Below are positions 38,877 to 49,700 of a stretch of DNA of 64,000 bases, in pieces; positions within the stretch are counted from its first letter, which is position 1, and every line of letters begins with the position of its first letter. A program made the translations under genes and the position numbers. Below the pieces are notes generated by a model. The model was not told the DNA's origin. It did not search any database and worked only from the letters and a program-made list of their open reading frames with translations. The stretch comes from Isotricha intestinalis (lineage: Eukaryota > Ciliophora > Litostomatea > Vestibuliferida > Isotrichidae), in NCBI GenBank assembly GCA_023807065.1, contig JAJJLU010003470.1, positions 26,465 to 90,464 of the forward strand, written 5' to 3'.

Positions 38877-39737
38877 TCACTTTTCACAGTTTTTATCTTT
38901 CTTATTCTTTTTCTTTTCTTTATTAAATAATTTAAAATATTTTTTAAAATCAATAAATTCATTATCTTTTAACCATTGAAGTTGATCTAAAGGAAATAAA
39001 AAATCAATATCATCAACATTAAAAGAGGGTTTATCAAAAGAAATATTAATATTATCATTAGTATTCATTTCTTCTTTAATTCTAAATAATAATTTATCTA
39101 AACTAGAATATAAATATCCAGCATAATAATCATAATCAGGATGATTTTCTCCATTTTGAGAAGAAGCTTTAATAGGAATTTTCCACATTGGACCATAAAA
39201 ATATTCTAATAAACAAATAGAATATTTTGGTATAGGTAATTTAATATTTCTAATATAACCATAATCTAAATCATCTGTTAAAATTGAAGGATAAATTGAT
39301 TTAGGCCAAAATAATATTTTTTCTTTTGGATCATATCTTCTCATATAATTATCCTTACATTTAGTATATATATATAAATCTCCTACTGCAATTTCATTAT
39401 ATATTACTTTTAATGATATTCTCCATTTTGTTTCTGCTTTTTTAAATTGTGTTTTTTTTGAATATAATGTTCCTGTTGTTAATTCTATTTTATATTTTGG
39501 ATTATCTAATTGTATTGATAATATTTTTTCATAATCTTCTATTAAAATTCCAAAATCAAAATCATAATCATATGGTATTATATCTTTATTTCTTATACAT
39601 CCTAATAATGTTCCGTACATTAACCAATGTTTTATTTTGTTTTTTTCTAATATGTTATGAATGTATTCTAAATGATGAAATATTTCTTCTGTTTTAGGAG
39701 TGTTGTCTATATTTATTAAGTTTTCTAAATCATACAT
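38877..39737 (-). CDS. LicD/fukutin-like nucleotidyltransferase-fold transferase
   Basis: This is 286 residues. Residues about 22-70 give the signature: a helix, then H-W-L-M-Y-G-T-L-L-G-C-I-R-N-K-D-I-I-P-Y-D-Y-D-F-D-F-G. This matches LicD/fukutin proteins (GTLLG..R....P.D.D.D), with D57, D59 and D61 as the probable metal ligands. LicD enzymes transfer phosphocholine to bacterial surface glycans, and fukutin relatives transfer ribitol phosphate to dystroglycan in animals. There is no signal peptide or membrane segment, unlike Golgi fukutin. The C-terminus is Lys-rich. It is intact while two other glycan-type genes nearby (60.9 and 62.8 kb) are broken. The acceptor here is unknown. Confidence 0.85.
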   Translation of the reverse strand: MYDLENLINIDNTPKTEEIFHHLEYIHNILEKNKIKHWLMYGTLLGCIRNKDIIPYDYDFDFGILIEDYEKILSIQLDNPKYKIELTTGTLYSKKTQFKKAETKWRISLKVIYNEIAVGDLYIYTKCKDNYMRRYDPKEKILFWPKSIYPSILTDDLDYGYIRNIKLPIPKYSICLLEYFYGPMWKIPIKASSQNGENHPDYDYYAGYLYSSLDKLLFRIKEEMNTNDNINISFDKPSFNVDDIDFLFPLDQLQWLKDNEFIDFKKYFKLFNKEKKKNKKDKNCEK

Positions 39738-40071
39738 ATAATTTTTATTATTTTTTTTTTAAATTTTTTATTTTAATATTTTATTGTTTTTTAATGAATT
39801 AAGTTTTTTTCTTTTATTCTTATTCAAATTTTTTATTTGTTTTCATCATCTTTTTACAAGGTTTTTTAATTGGTAAATTGTTTTTATTTAATATAAATTA
39901 TTTATTTTAACTTAAATTTTATTAAAAACTAAAAAAAAATCACTTAAATAAATATATAAAAAAATCAAAACGCCTAAAATAAAAATAATTAAAACTCCTC
40001 AATCAAATTAAAACAAAAAAATATAAAAAAAAAAGTTTTTTTTTTGTGATATAAAAATTGAAAAAACTTAT
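39738..40071. other. AT-rich spacer, nothing recognised
   Basis: This 334-bp interval lies upstream of the LicD-like gene. It is made of poly-T and poly-A runs (one A-rich block near 40011-40035). No reading frame, tRNA or hairpin stands out. Confidence 0.4.
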
Positions 40072-40500
40072 TTAAAAATCACCTTTAAAAAGTTGTTTAA
40101 GAGTTTTCAAAGTAGTCTTAGTTAAATTTTTAAAATTATCCAAGCTTTCATTAGATTGATCAATAGTATCATAAAGAGCTTTACATTGATCTAATAAAGT
40201 AGCAGGAACAGAATTATCTAAAATAGCAACTCTCTTAGTAAAATTAGCAAGAGATTCATTATATAAATTATAAAGAGTTTCAGTTTCATCACTTAAATTT
40301 TCATCTACTGAGGCTAATAAAGTTTTATTATTTATTGCTTCTTGAATTGTTGCTATTGCTGATTTCATATCTGCTATTTCACGAATTGGACGTGATAATT
40401 TATTACAAATTTTTTGCTTCTTTTTCTTTGTTTTTTCCATTTTTAATGATGATGAAAATATTATTAAAGTTAATAATAGGACAAATGAAATTTTGGACAT
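40072..40500 (-). CDS. Small secreted helical protein
   Basis: This is 142 residues. Residues 1-18 (MSKISFVLLLTLIIFSSS) are a clear signal peptide, followed by a short Lys-rich stretch that could be a propeptide or basic handle. The mature part is helical and less A+T-biased in codon choice than neighbouring genes, with two Cys (near residues 32 and 108) that could form a disulfide. There are potential N-glycosylation sites at N57-K-T, N67-L-S, N79-E-S and N85-F-T. No known domain is recognised. A secreted or vacuolar helical protein is supported; its function is not. Confidence 0.78.
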   Translation of the reverse strand: MSKISFVLLLTLIIFSSSLKMEKTKKKKQKICNKLSRPIREIADMKSAIATIQEAINNKTLLASVDENLSDETETLYNLYNESLANFTKRVAILDNSVPATLLDQCKALYDTIDQSNESLDNFKNLTKTTLKTLKQLFKGDF

Positions 40501-40753
40501 TTTTTTTTCCTTTAATTTTTTTTTATTTTTTTATTTTGGTTTTATATTTTTTTTCTTTAAAAGAGGGTTTATATATTTTTAATTGATTTTTGATGGGTAT
40601 TTTTGATTAAGTAATATATATATTTATATTTAATTATTATATTTTATTTTATATAATTTTTTCTTAAAAACACCAAATAATAATTATATAATAGTAAATA
40701 ATGTTAATTTATTAATTTTTTTACCCAATAATAATATTGAAGGTAAAAAAAGA

Positions 40754-41821
40754 TTAAAAAAGTTTTTCTAAATTAATTTCAGGTTCTTGAATTTCGAAAT
40801 GTGTTTTATGATGACTATAATATTCAAAATTATTAATATTTTTATTTCTAAGATGATTATCATAAAAAGCTAAAGAAGAATTATTAGAATCCATAGGATT
40901 ATTAACATATTTATCATAATTACCTTTTAATATATTAAATAAAAATTCTTTATAAGGAACTTCAGGATTAATTTCAAAACGAACATCAAGAAAATCTTTA
41001 AAATTAGATAAATAAGTTTTATTATAATATTGTTTTTCAAAAATACCGTTTTGAGCTAAATAATTACATAACATTCTATAAAAATATTTTTTTTTATCTC
41101 TATCATTTCCTTTGATATTTTTCATAACATGTTTTAATGTTAATAATTCATTCATATGTCTTTCATATCTTTCTCCAATAGAAGAGTAATTAAATGATTT
41201 ATTATATCTTGTTATTATAGTATTATTTGTTTCTGGAATTTTTAACTCTAAATTTTTACTTACTTTTGGAAATGGACTTAAGCCAAAAACTATTTTTCTA
41301 TCAGATTCTTTTATTTTATTTATATAATTATTCATTGTTTGTAAATATATATTTTTTCTTTCATTTAAATTTTTATATATTGAGTTTGATATTTCAGTTC
41401 TTGAATTAATATTATTTATATATTCATTTATATAATTTCTACTTGGAATGTTAAAAAAATTTTTTTCCCTTTTTTTAATCGAAAAATTTCTTAATTTAAG
41501 TTTATTTTGGAATTTAAATACTTTTATTTTATTTTGTGTTTGTTGAAAAGAATTAATTAAATTTGTTGAATTAATTTTTTCATGATTTTTATTATTATTA
41601 TCAGAAGAAAAATTTATTGTTTGAAAATTTGTTGAAAGGTCTGAAGGTAAAGGCATTAATAATTTTTCTCTTTGAAATCTATATTTATCTTTATAATGTG
41701 TCATTAATATTTTCATTTTCGGAGTTGCATATTTATTTCTTTTATTTTTTTGAGAAGAAGTTCTAAATGAATTTAATGTTGAATCAAATCCAAATTGAAT
41801 TGTACTACATGAAGTTGACAT
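40754..41821 (-). CDS. Hypothetical basic protein
   Basis: This is 355 residues, Ser/Asn/Lys-rich and basic in the N-terminal half. The more ordered C-terminal half (about 215-310) is rich in Tyr, Phe, Met and Leu: Y-E-R-H-M-N-E-L-L-T-L-K-H-V-M-K, then K-Y-F-Y-R-M-L-C-N-Y-L-A-Q-N-G and a F-K-D-F-L-D-V-R-F segment. It looks like a small folded helical domain. It diverges from the kinesin gene with 103 bp between the starts. No family is recognised; a cytoskeletal link is only suggested by the neighbour. Confidence 0.65.
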   Translation of the reverse strand: MSTSCSTIQFGFDSTLNSFRTSSQKNKRNKYATPKMKILMTHYKDKYRFQREKLLMPLPSDLSTNFQTINFSSDNNNKNHEKINSTNLINSFQQTQNKIKVFKFQNKLKLRNFSIKKREKNFFNIPSRNYINEYINNINSRTEISNSIYKNLNERKNIYLQTMNNYINKIKESDRKIVFGLSPFPKVSKNLELKIPETNNTIITRYNKSFNYSSIGERYERHMNELLTLKHVMKNIKGNDRDKKKYFYRMLCNYLAQNGIFEKQYYNKTYLSNFKDFLDVRFEINPEVPYKEFLFNILKGNYDKYVNNPMDSNNSSLAFYDNHLRNKNINNFEYYSHHKTHFEIQEPEINLEKLF

Positions 41822-41924
41822 TATATTTTTGATATAATTATATTTATTTTATTATTATTTATTTAAAATTATTTATTTTCATTTGTGGAAAAATAATTAA
41901 TTTTCTAAAATTTTAAACTTAAAA
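41822..41924. promoter_or_regulatory. Shared 103-bp divergent promoter region
   Basis: It separates the basic hypothetical gene (minus) and the kinesin (plus). It is AT-rich, with A-runs immediately before the kinesin ATG. Confidence 0.45.
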
Positions 41925-44849
41925 ATGACTGAAATTCAAAACAATGATGAATGTATTCAAGTTATAGTCAGAATAAGACCAAATAATCAAAATGAAAGTT
42001 TATCTTCTTCATTAAAAATAATAGATAATAATATAATAAACTTAGGGACTAAATCATTTAACTATGATTATATAGCAAATGAGAATTCAACTCAAAATGA
42101 AATTTTTGAAGTATGTGCAAAAAAAATTTGTGATTCATCTCTTGAAGGATATAATGGAACAATTTTTGCATATGGTCAAACTGGAACAGGGAAAACATAT
42201 ACTTTATTTGGGAATAAATATTCTATCAATTCAAATAATATTATTCAACATAATAATCAAAGTGAAAATTATGATATTGAACTTGGAAATAATAATGAAA
42301 ATAATATCAATGAAAATTTCGATTTAAATGATGAATCTTTAGGTCTTTTACCAAGAATTATTTATTATATGTTTAATAATAAAAAAGTCACTGAATCTAA
42401 ATATACTTTTAAAATATCTTTTCTTGAAATTTATCAAGAACAAATACATGATTTATTAAATCCAGATCAAAATAAAAATTTACAAATAAGAGATGTAGGT
42501 AATAATATATTTGTAGAAAATTTAAGAACATTTATTTTTTCATCCCCTGAAGAAGGATTAAAATATTTAATTCAAGGAGCAAAATTAAGACATTCAGCAC
42601 AAACAAAAATGAATGAAGGATCATCAAGATCACATGCAATAATAAGTATATATATTGAAAATATAATAACAGAATTTAATAATAAATTAAAAAATAAAAA
42701 AAGTGTTTTTCATATAATTGATTTAGCAGGAAGTGAAAGACAAAATAAAACAGGAGCAATTGGAGAAAGAGTAAAAGAAGCAGGAAGTATAAATAAATCA
42801 TTATTAAATTTATCAATTGTAATTAAAAATATAATAAATAATATTAAACCAATACCATATAGAGATTCTAAATTAACTCATATATTAAAAGATTCTTTAG
42901 GTGGGAATTCAAAAACTATTATTATTGCAAATATAAGTAATTCAGATAATAATTCTAGTGAAACTTTATCAACTTTATATTTTGCTCAAAATGCTAAAAA
43001 AGTTAAAAATAAAGCAATTATTAATGAAGAATTTTTATATAGTGATGTTAATTATATTAAAGAAGAAATTAAGAGATTAACTGATAAATATAATAAAATT
43101 TATGATGAAAATGTTAAATTAAAAAGCCAAATGTCAAAAAGTTTTATTGTTACAAGACAAAATTCCCTTAATGATGGTGTTAGTAAATTAATGGATGATG
43201 TTGAAAAAAAAGATTTATTAGTTAAAAGTTTAATGAGTGAAAATGATTTATTAAAAGATAAAATTCAGAAATTAGAATTGACTTTAAAAATTAAAGAAAA
43301 AGACAATTCTGATCTTAATTTAAAAATTCAAGAAAATAAAATTTTAGTTAATAGTAATAATGAACAAATTAAAAATTATATTATGAATAATGCTTTTTTA
43401 ACTGAAGCTAATAATAATTTAACTATTCAAATTGAAGATACTAAAAATAGATTTAATTCACAAATTGATTATTTAACACAACAAAAAAATGATATTTTAA
43501 ATTCTAAAAATAATATTATTGATAATTTAAATAAAGATTTAGAAATTTATATGGAAAGATTAAGTAAAAAAGAACAAGAAGTAATAGAAAAGAATAATAT
43601 TATTGAAGATAAAAATAAATTTATTGATCAAATGAAGAATGAGAAAGATAATTATATGAAAAAAGAAAAAATATTAAATGAACAAATAAATTTACTTCAA
43701 GAAGAAAGTAAAAAAAAAGATTTTATGTTAAATGATAAAAGTAAAACTTTAGATGAAATAAAATTAAAAGGAAAAACTGTGATTGAAAAATATGATTTAG
43801 AAATAGAAAAAAAATCAAAAAAAATAAAAAAGTTAGAAGAAGATAAAAGTTCTTATCAACAAATAATAAATGATTTAAAAATATTAATTTCTAGTTTAGA
43901 AAATTCAAAAATTGATTTAAATGAAGATTTAAAAAACAAACAATCTCAAATTAAAAGTTATTTAAATTCAATTATTATATTAGATGAACAAAAAAGATTT
44001 TATGAAAATGAAATAAAAAAATTAAAAGAAGATAATATAAGATTAAGAGAAGAAAATGAAATAGCAAATTCTTTTAAAGGAAATAATATATCATCCAAAA
44101 ATAATTTAATCGCAAAAACAAAAATGGAATATAATAAAATAAAAGAAGATTTTTTAAAATTAAAATCAGTAAACGAAGATTTACAAAAAAATTTTATAAA
44201 TAAAAAAAATATAGATATAAATGAAATTTTAAGTAAATTAAAAAAAAATACTTCTGAATTAAATGAAGCAAGACATACAATTCATCTTCATATAAATAAA
44301 ATAAAAGACATATTAAAAGAAAGTGATTATGATAATTATTCAGATAATATAAATTTAATTTCTGCAAAAACAATTGAAGATAAACTTTATTTTTATTTTG
44401 AAAAATTAAATGGTTATATTCAAAATTTAAAATTAGAAGCAAAAAATACTAAAGAAGAATTAGAAAAAAAAGAAAAAGATATTAATATATTAAGAAGAAA
44501 AAAAAATATTTATGATAATATTAATAATATTGAAAATAATGAACAGAACACTGTTAATTATAAAGGAAGAAATACTGATTTTATTAATTCTTTAATTAAA
44601 ACTGATTTAAGAAAAACAATCAAAAAGAGAAAAATGAATGATACTCAAATTTTTTGTTTAAATGAAACTAATTCAAAAAATTTAAATGATAATAAAAGTA
44701 ATATTGAACTTAATACAAATAAAAATAATAATAATGATAAAATTATGGGTTATTCTAATTTAGATACTGGAAATTCTACTGTGAATGAAAATATAAATTT
44801 TCCAAATTCTTCAAATAAAGAAAATATTACTAGTATGTTTCATTTATAA
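41925..44849 (+). CDS. Kinesin with N-terminal motor and long coiled-coil tail
   Basis: This is a 974-residue microtubule motor. The motor domain is at residues about 9-366: P-loop GQTGTGKT (84-91), switch I NEGSSRSH (230-237), switch II DLAGSE (266-271), the N-K-S-L-x-x-L helix (about 290-296) and YRDSKLTHILKDSLGGNSKT. A 45-residue Asn-rich insertion (about 99-140) interrupts the motor just after the P-loop helix, before GLLPRI. The tail (about 370-860) is nearly continuous coiled coil, so a dimer is expected. The last 90 residues are Asn-rich. The motor resembles the kinesin-12/KIF15 group by the QNEIFEVCAKKI and EGYNGTIFAYGQTGTGKT segments; subgroup is inference. The N-terminal motor predicts plus-end movement. 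Confidence 0.94.
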   Translation: MTEIQNNDECIQVIVRIRPNNQNESLSSSLKIIDNNIINLGTKSFNYDYIANENSTQNEIFEVCAKKICDSSLEGYNGTIFAYGQTGTGKTYTLFGNKYSINSNNIIQHNNQSENYDIELGNNNENNINENFDLNDESLGLLPRIIYYMFNNKKVTESKYTFKISFLEIYQEQIHDLLNPDQNKNLQIRDVGNNIFVENLRTFIFSSPEEGLKYLIQGAKLRHSAQTKMNEGSSRSHAIISIYIENIITEFNNKLKNKKSVFHIIDLAGSERQNKTGAIGERVKEAGSINKSLLNLSIVIKNIINNIKPIPYRDSKLTHILKDSLGGNSKTIIIANISNSDNNSSETLSTLYFAQNAKKVKNKAIINEEFLYSDVNYIKEEIKRLTDKYNKIYDENVKLKSQMSKSFIVTRQNSLNDGVSKLMDDVEKKDLLVKSLMSENDLLKDKIQKLELTLKIKEKDNSDLNLKIQENKILVNSNNEQIKNYIMNNAFLTEANNNLTIQIEDTKNRFNSQIDYLTQQKNDILNSKNNIIDNLNKDLEIYMERLSKKEQEVIEKNNIIEDKNKFIDQMKNEKDNYMKKEKILNEQINLLQEESKKKDFMLNDKSKTLDEIKLKGKTVIEKYDLEIEKKSKKIKKLEEDKSSYQQIINDLKILISSLENSKIDLNEDLKNKQSQIKSYLNSIIILDEQKRFYENEIKKLKEDNIRLREENEIANSFKGNNISSKNNLIAKTKMEYNKIKEDFLKLKSVNEDLQKNFINKKNIDINEILSKLKKNTSELNEARHTIHLHINKIKDILKESDYDNYSDNINLISAKTIEDKLYFYFEKLNGYIQNLKLEAKNTKEELEKKEKDINILRRKKNIYDNINNIENNEQNTVNYKGRNTDFINSLIKTDLRKTIKKRKMNDTQIFCLNETNSKNLNDNKSNIELNTNKNNNNDKIMGYSNLDTGNSTVNENINFPNSSNKENITSMFHL

Positions 44850-45149
44850 AAAAATTATATTTGTAATTTAATTAAATCATTGTTTAATTTTTACTTTTTT
44901 TCAATTATATTTTTTTATCATCAATTAATATTCCTTATTAATTAAATATAGTATAAATTAATGTATATATTAAAAGATTATATTGATTTTTATAAAGATT
45001 TTTAAAATATAATTTAATTATAAGATGATTATATTTATGAAATAAATAAATATAATATAATAGAATATGAAAAAATAAATACAATAGATTTTATAAAATA
45101 ATTTATAAATAATAGAAATAGATTAAAACAATATAGTATAATACAAAAT
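44850..45149. other. AT-rich convergent spacer, nothing recognised
   Basis: This 300-bp interval lies between the ends of the kinesin and the next minus-strand gene. Simple A/T sequence only; no hairpin terminator or RNA gene is evident. Confidence 0.4.
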
Positions 45150-46688
45150 TTAAGAATAAAAATTCGTTCGTGAACCAAATAAAGACTTCATTAAATTATC
45201 ATTTTTTAAAAAATTAGCATCAACAGAACAATGACTTTTTTTTTTTTTCTCTCTTAAATAATTGTATTGTTCAATTTTTAATTTTTCAATGGTATATTCA
45301 TTCATTTCTATTTTTTTTTTAATATCAATAATACTTCTTAATTCTTTAATTCTTCCTTGTGAGACTAAATTTTTTTCATTAAAAATAATAGAATTATATT
45401 TCCAAGTTCCAAAAGAAGAAGAAGCAGAATGAGCTCTTGATTTAATTCCAGAAGATCTATTTTTAATAAAAGAAGAACTTATATTATCATTTTCTTTTAA
45501 TTTAATTTGATATTTTTTTATATTTGGATTATGTAAACATATTTGAATTTTATTTTCTTGTTGGGGAGGAATACAATAATATTCATGTTTTTCTAATAAT
45601 TGTTCTAATTTTTCATATAAATGCTTTTCTGTTTGCTCTTTTAACCCATATATATTTTTATTATTTGTTTCCTCATATTTTTCTTGATTTGATATCATCT
45701 CATCTTTCATTCTTTTTAATTGTTCTATTAATTCAATATTTTCATTTTGTTTTTTTGCTAAATCTATCACAAATTTTACCATTTTTTCATCAAAATTTTT
45801 GGGGAAATCTTTTAATGTAGGCTCATATTTTAATTGTAATAATCTCCTTACTATCCATGATAAACCTATTTTTCTTGTATCATTTCCTTTATTCAATAAT
45901 AATAAATAATATTTTGTTCCATTTTCTATATTTTCTTTTAATTCATTTTCTAATTGAATTATATGGTCATTTAATGTTAAATATTCTTTGTAAAAATCTT
46001 CTCCTAATTTTGCAAATTTTTCATCACATACTTTATTATCATTTATTAAATTTATTATATCTTTTTCTAATTTTGTTGTTTTATTATTTGTATCATGATA
46101 TATATTTCTATTATTTATTAATGAATATTTAGTTTTTTTATTATATGATTTCTCTAATTTTTCCTTTAAATTATATAATACATCCAATTTATTATCTAAA
46201 TCTAGAGATAATTTTAATTTATTATCATCTTTTTTTCTATATAAATTATGTAATTCTTTAATTACTTTATTTCTTAATTCTTCTTTTTTTTTTATTTCTT
46301 CTTTTAAATCTTCTATATAATTCTGAGCTTGAAATTCTTTTGCAATTTTCATTTGAGTTACTTCTGATTTTCTGTTTAAATATATTATATCTTCATAATT
46401 TAAAACTGAATATGAATGTTTATATTTTTTAGGAATTTTATCTGAATTATTTATATCTAAATGATATTTATTTGTTGATTTTATTTGAAATGAATTTTTT
46501 CTTTTTGGCTTTGGGGGAAGATTATCAGTAGCGTTTAAATTTATTATATTTACTTTTTCATATGTTACTTCTTCTTCTGTTAATTTTAATTTTTCTATAT
46601 TAGGTAATTTTATTTGTAACATTGTGTTCACAGATTTTGTTGGTTTTTTCAATTTACTTCTATTATATTTTGGATGTGGAATTTCCAT
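45150..46688 (-). CDS. Coiled-coil hypothetical protein
   Basis: This is 512 residues. The N-terminal 110 residues are basic and Pro/Ser-containing. Coiled coil covers about 115-260. The block at about 210-310 contains K-F-A-K-L-G-E-D-F-Y-K-E-Y, then I-G-L-S-W-I-V-R-R-L-L-Q-L-K-Y and a D-F-P-K-N-F-D segment. It is the least biased part and probably the conserved domain. Another coil follows at about 315-370. The C-terminal 140 residues are Ser/Asn-rich with a final coil. I think this is a ciliary or cytoskeletal protein, but I cannot name the family. Confidence 0.7.
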   Translation of the reverse strand: MEIPHPKYNRSKLKKPTKSVNTMLQIKLPNIEKLKLTEEEVTYEKVNIINLNATDNLPPKPKRKNSFQIKSTNKYHLDINNSDKIPKKYKHSYSVLNYEDIIYLNRKSEVTQMKIAKEFQAQNYIEDLKEEIKKKEELRNKVIKELHNLYRKKDDNKLKLSLDLDNKLDVLYNLKEKLEKSYNKKTKYSLINNRNIYHDTNNKTTKLEKDIINLINDNKVCDEKFAKLGEDFYKEYLTLNDHIIQLENELKENIENGTKYYLLLLNKGNDTRKIGLSWIVRRLLQLKYEPTLKDFPKNFDEKMVKFVIDLAKKQNENIELIEQLKRMKDEMISNQEKYEETNNKNIYGLKEQTEKHLYEKLEQLLEKHEYYCIPPQQENKIQICLHNPNIKKYQIKLKENDNISSSFIKNRSSGIKSRAHSASSSFGTWKYNSIIFNEKNLVSQGRIKELRSIIDIKKKIEMNEYTIEKLKIEQYNYLREKKKKSHCSVDANFLKNDNLMKSLFGSRTNFYS

Positions 46689-46761
46689 AATTTTTAAATT
46701 AATTATTTACATTATTATATTATTAATAAATCACATTTTTTAGATATTTAATTTAAATTTT

Positions 46762-49700
46762 TTATTTAATAATATCTTTATATATTATTTTCCTTATTTG
46801 ATTTTTAAAAATGTATTTGTCATCAATACCATTTGAATTATTATATATTTCAAAAGTATTATTTTTTATACATTCTGCAAATTCTTCTAAGACAGTCATT
46901 ATTTTTAATTTTGTATTTGATTCTTTCTTATCTTCATTAATTTTATTTCTTATTTTATTTCTTAAAATATAAAGTTTACTTTCAATATTATCTATATATC
47001 TATTATCTGGTTCATAATAAAAGACTTTTGTATCAAGTATATTTCTTCTAAAATAAAAATTAGTATTTTCAATATAATTTATGAAATTATTATAATAATC
47101 TAAATTAATATTTCCTTGAATAAGAAGTTTTTTAGTTAAATATTCATTTGTGTAAGAATATTTGAAGTCTTTGTTAATTACTTTAATTTTGTTATTATAT
47201 TCAATAAATATATCACAAGCTTTTTTTCTTATAGCAGGAAATTCATCATTCATTAAAAGAAAAGAAATAAGTAAAATCTTATAATTATCTATTTTTTCAT
47301 CTTTTAAAGAAAAAGAATAAATTATATGTTCAAAAGCTAAAATTGCTCCAATTCTTAATTTATCTAAATTTTCAGCTAGTGAATAAGAATATATTAAATC
47401 TAAAACTTCATTTATTTCTTTATATGAATCTTCTATTAATAATGGTAATAAAATAAAAGCTTTATTCAATAATTTTGTTTTTTCTTTATTTTCTTTCATT
47501 ATATTAATTAATTGAGTAAAAATTAATTGTTTATCTTCTTTTGATATTTTTGATAAATTGTTTTTTTCTGATAAAAACACTGAAATTCTACTTGATATAT
47601 TTACGGAATATTTATTTAATTGTAAATTCTTTATTGGGTTTATTATCAATATATCTAATTTATTTGAAAAATTTTTAAAGAGATATAATATGAATTCTTC
47701 TAATTTTTTATTATTAAAATATTGAATGAAGTTATCTCCATATATTAAATTATAATCTAATTTTTTCAAAAAGAAATTTATTGAATGTTTTATAAATTTG
47801 AAATATGAAAATTTCCTAGAATTTATATTTAATTGAATAAATAATTTTTCTAAATCAATTTTCTTTTCTTCGTAATTAAATCCAATTATTGAAAAATCAT
47901 ATAAATCTTTTAATTCATTTTCACTTAAAGAATTAATTTTCTTAATTAATTGAATAAATTTGGATAAAGCAAAAAAATTAATATTTCCTTTTATTCTTTC
48001 TTTATATTTATTAACTAAATTAACTTTTTCATTTTCTTCAATTTCTTTATTTTTAACTATCTCATTAATGACATTATAATAAAAGTCAATTTTATTATTA
48101 TATTCTTCTAAATATTTATAGTCAATATTATTTAATTTTTCATTAACATCAAAAATTAATTTTTTATAATTCCCACCATATAATTTCAAAATAGCACAAC
48201 ATAATAATTTTCTAAATAATTTATTATCTTTTTTATCCATATTAAACAAAAGTTGAATTACTTTATTTCCATTTATATTTTCATAATCATTAGGTTTAGC
48301 ACTTCTAAACTTAGTAAAAAAAGTCACAAATAATAATAAGCAATCATTTAATTTATTTCCATTATTAATATTTTTTTCTAAAATAAAAATAATAATATTA
48401 TAAAAGTTGTTTTTATCAATAAAATACTCACAAAAAGTAGGTAAAACTCTTTGCATTTCAATTTCATTTTGCATAAGAAAATTATTTTTAATAACTCTAC
48501 TAAACATTAACATACAAGCATTTTTAATAGTCCAATTTTCACTTTCTAAACCATCGATAATTTTCATAATAATATCATTATAAAAATTTCTAACAAAAGG
48601 TTTAATTAAAGTATCATCAGAAATAATTCTTAAAATATGAAGACAATGAACAGAAGCATCAATTTTATCATTTTGATATTTATTAAAATTATCTAATAAA
48701 TTATCAATAGCAAATTTTAATAAATCTATTATATAATTATTACTATAAGAAGGAGAAATATAACTTTTTATTAAAGATACTATTAAAAAAGGAATACCTG
48801 CGCTTCTTCTTAAAGTACTTGAAATAACATGATTAGTTAATTGATTTGAGATAAAATCTATTATTTTATTTTTACATATTTCTCTATATGAAATATATGG
48901 ATCATTTGATTTATTTAATAATATTGATATTTTTAATAAATTTTCATTCATTGCTTTCACTACTCCCATATGCTTTGATGTTATTAATATTGGTATTATT
49001 TCATTCAAGGAATTTGATAATGGTTTTAAAAAATAAGTTTCAAAGGAATTTTCTCTTTTATTTAATGAAGAATATATTATTGGGTAATTTGAATAAAAAA
49101 TATCATAGATTAAACCTAATGTATTTAAACTAAATTTTGATGTATTCCATAATGAAATTAATATTTTATCTTCGTGATCTGGAATATTTTCATTTGATTC
49201 TAATTCATTATTTTCTAAAGAAAATTCACTTACTCCATTATTTATTAAAAATGATAAAAATTTTGTGTTTAAATTTATTATTTCATGAGATAAAGAAAAT
49301 AATAATGATAATGTTGTTTCATTTGATATTGTCTTTTTTTCTTCTGTTGAATTTATTATTATATTTGATTTTTCTAAATCTAAAATATTTTTAAGAAAAA
49401 TATAATATGTATGAATTGATTTGTTTTTTATGTCAAAAGGACTTTTTTGAAAATCTTTATTTGAATTGTTATTTAAACAATTTATATATTCATTTAATTT
49501 ATTATTTATTATTTTTTGGAAATTTATTATTGTTAAGTTTATAATATTATTGTTGTTATCATTTAAATTTTCTTCTATTTTATTATTGAATATTTTACTC
49601 ATTGTTTCATTTAAAAAATCATATCCTAAATGATATATTAATAACATAAATAAATAAGCACTTCCTTCAGCATCCATTATTCTTAATGAAAAAGCATATT

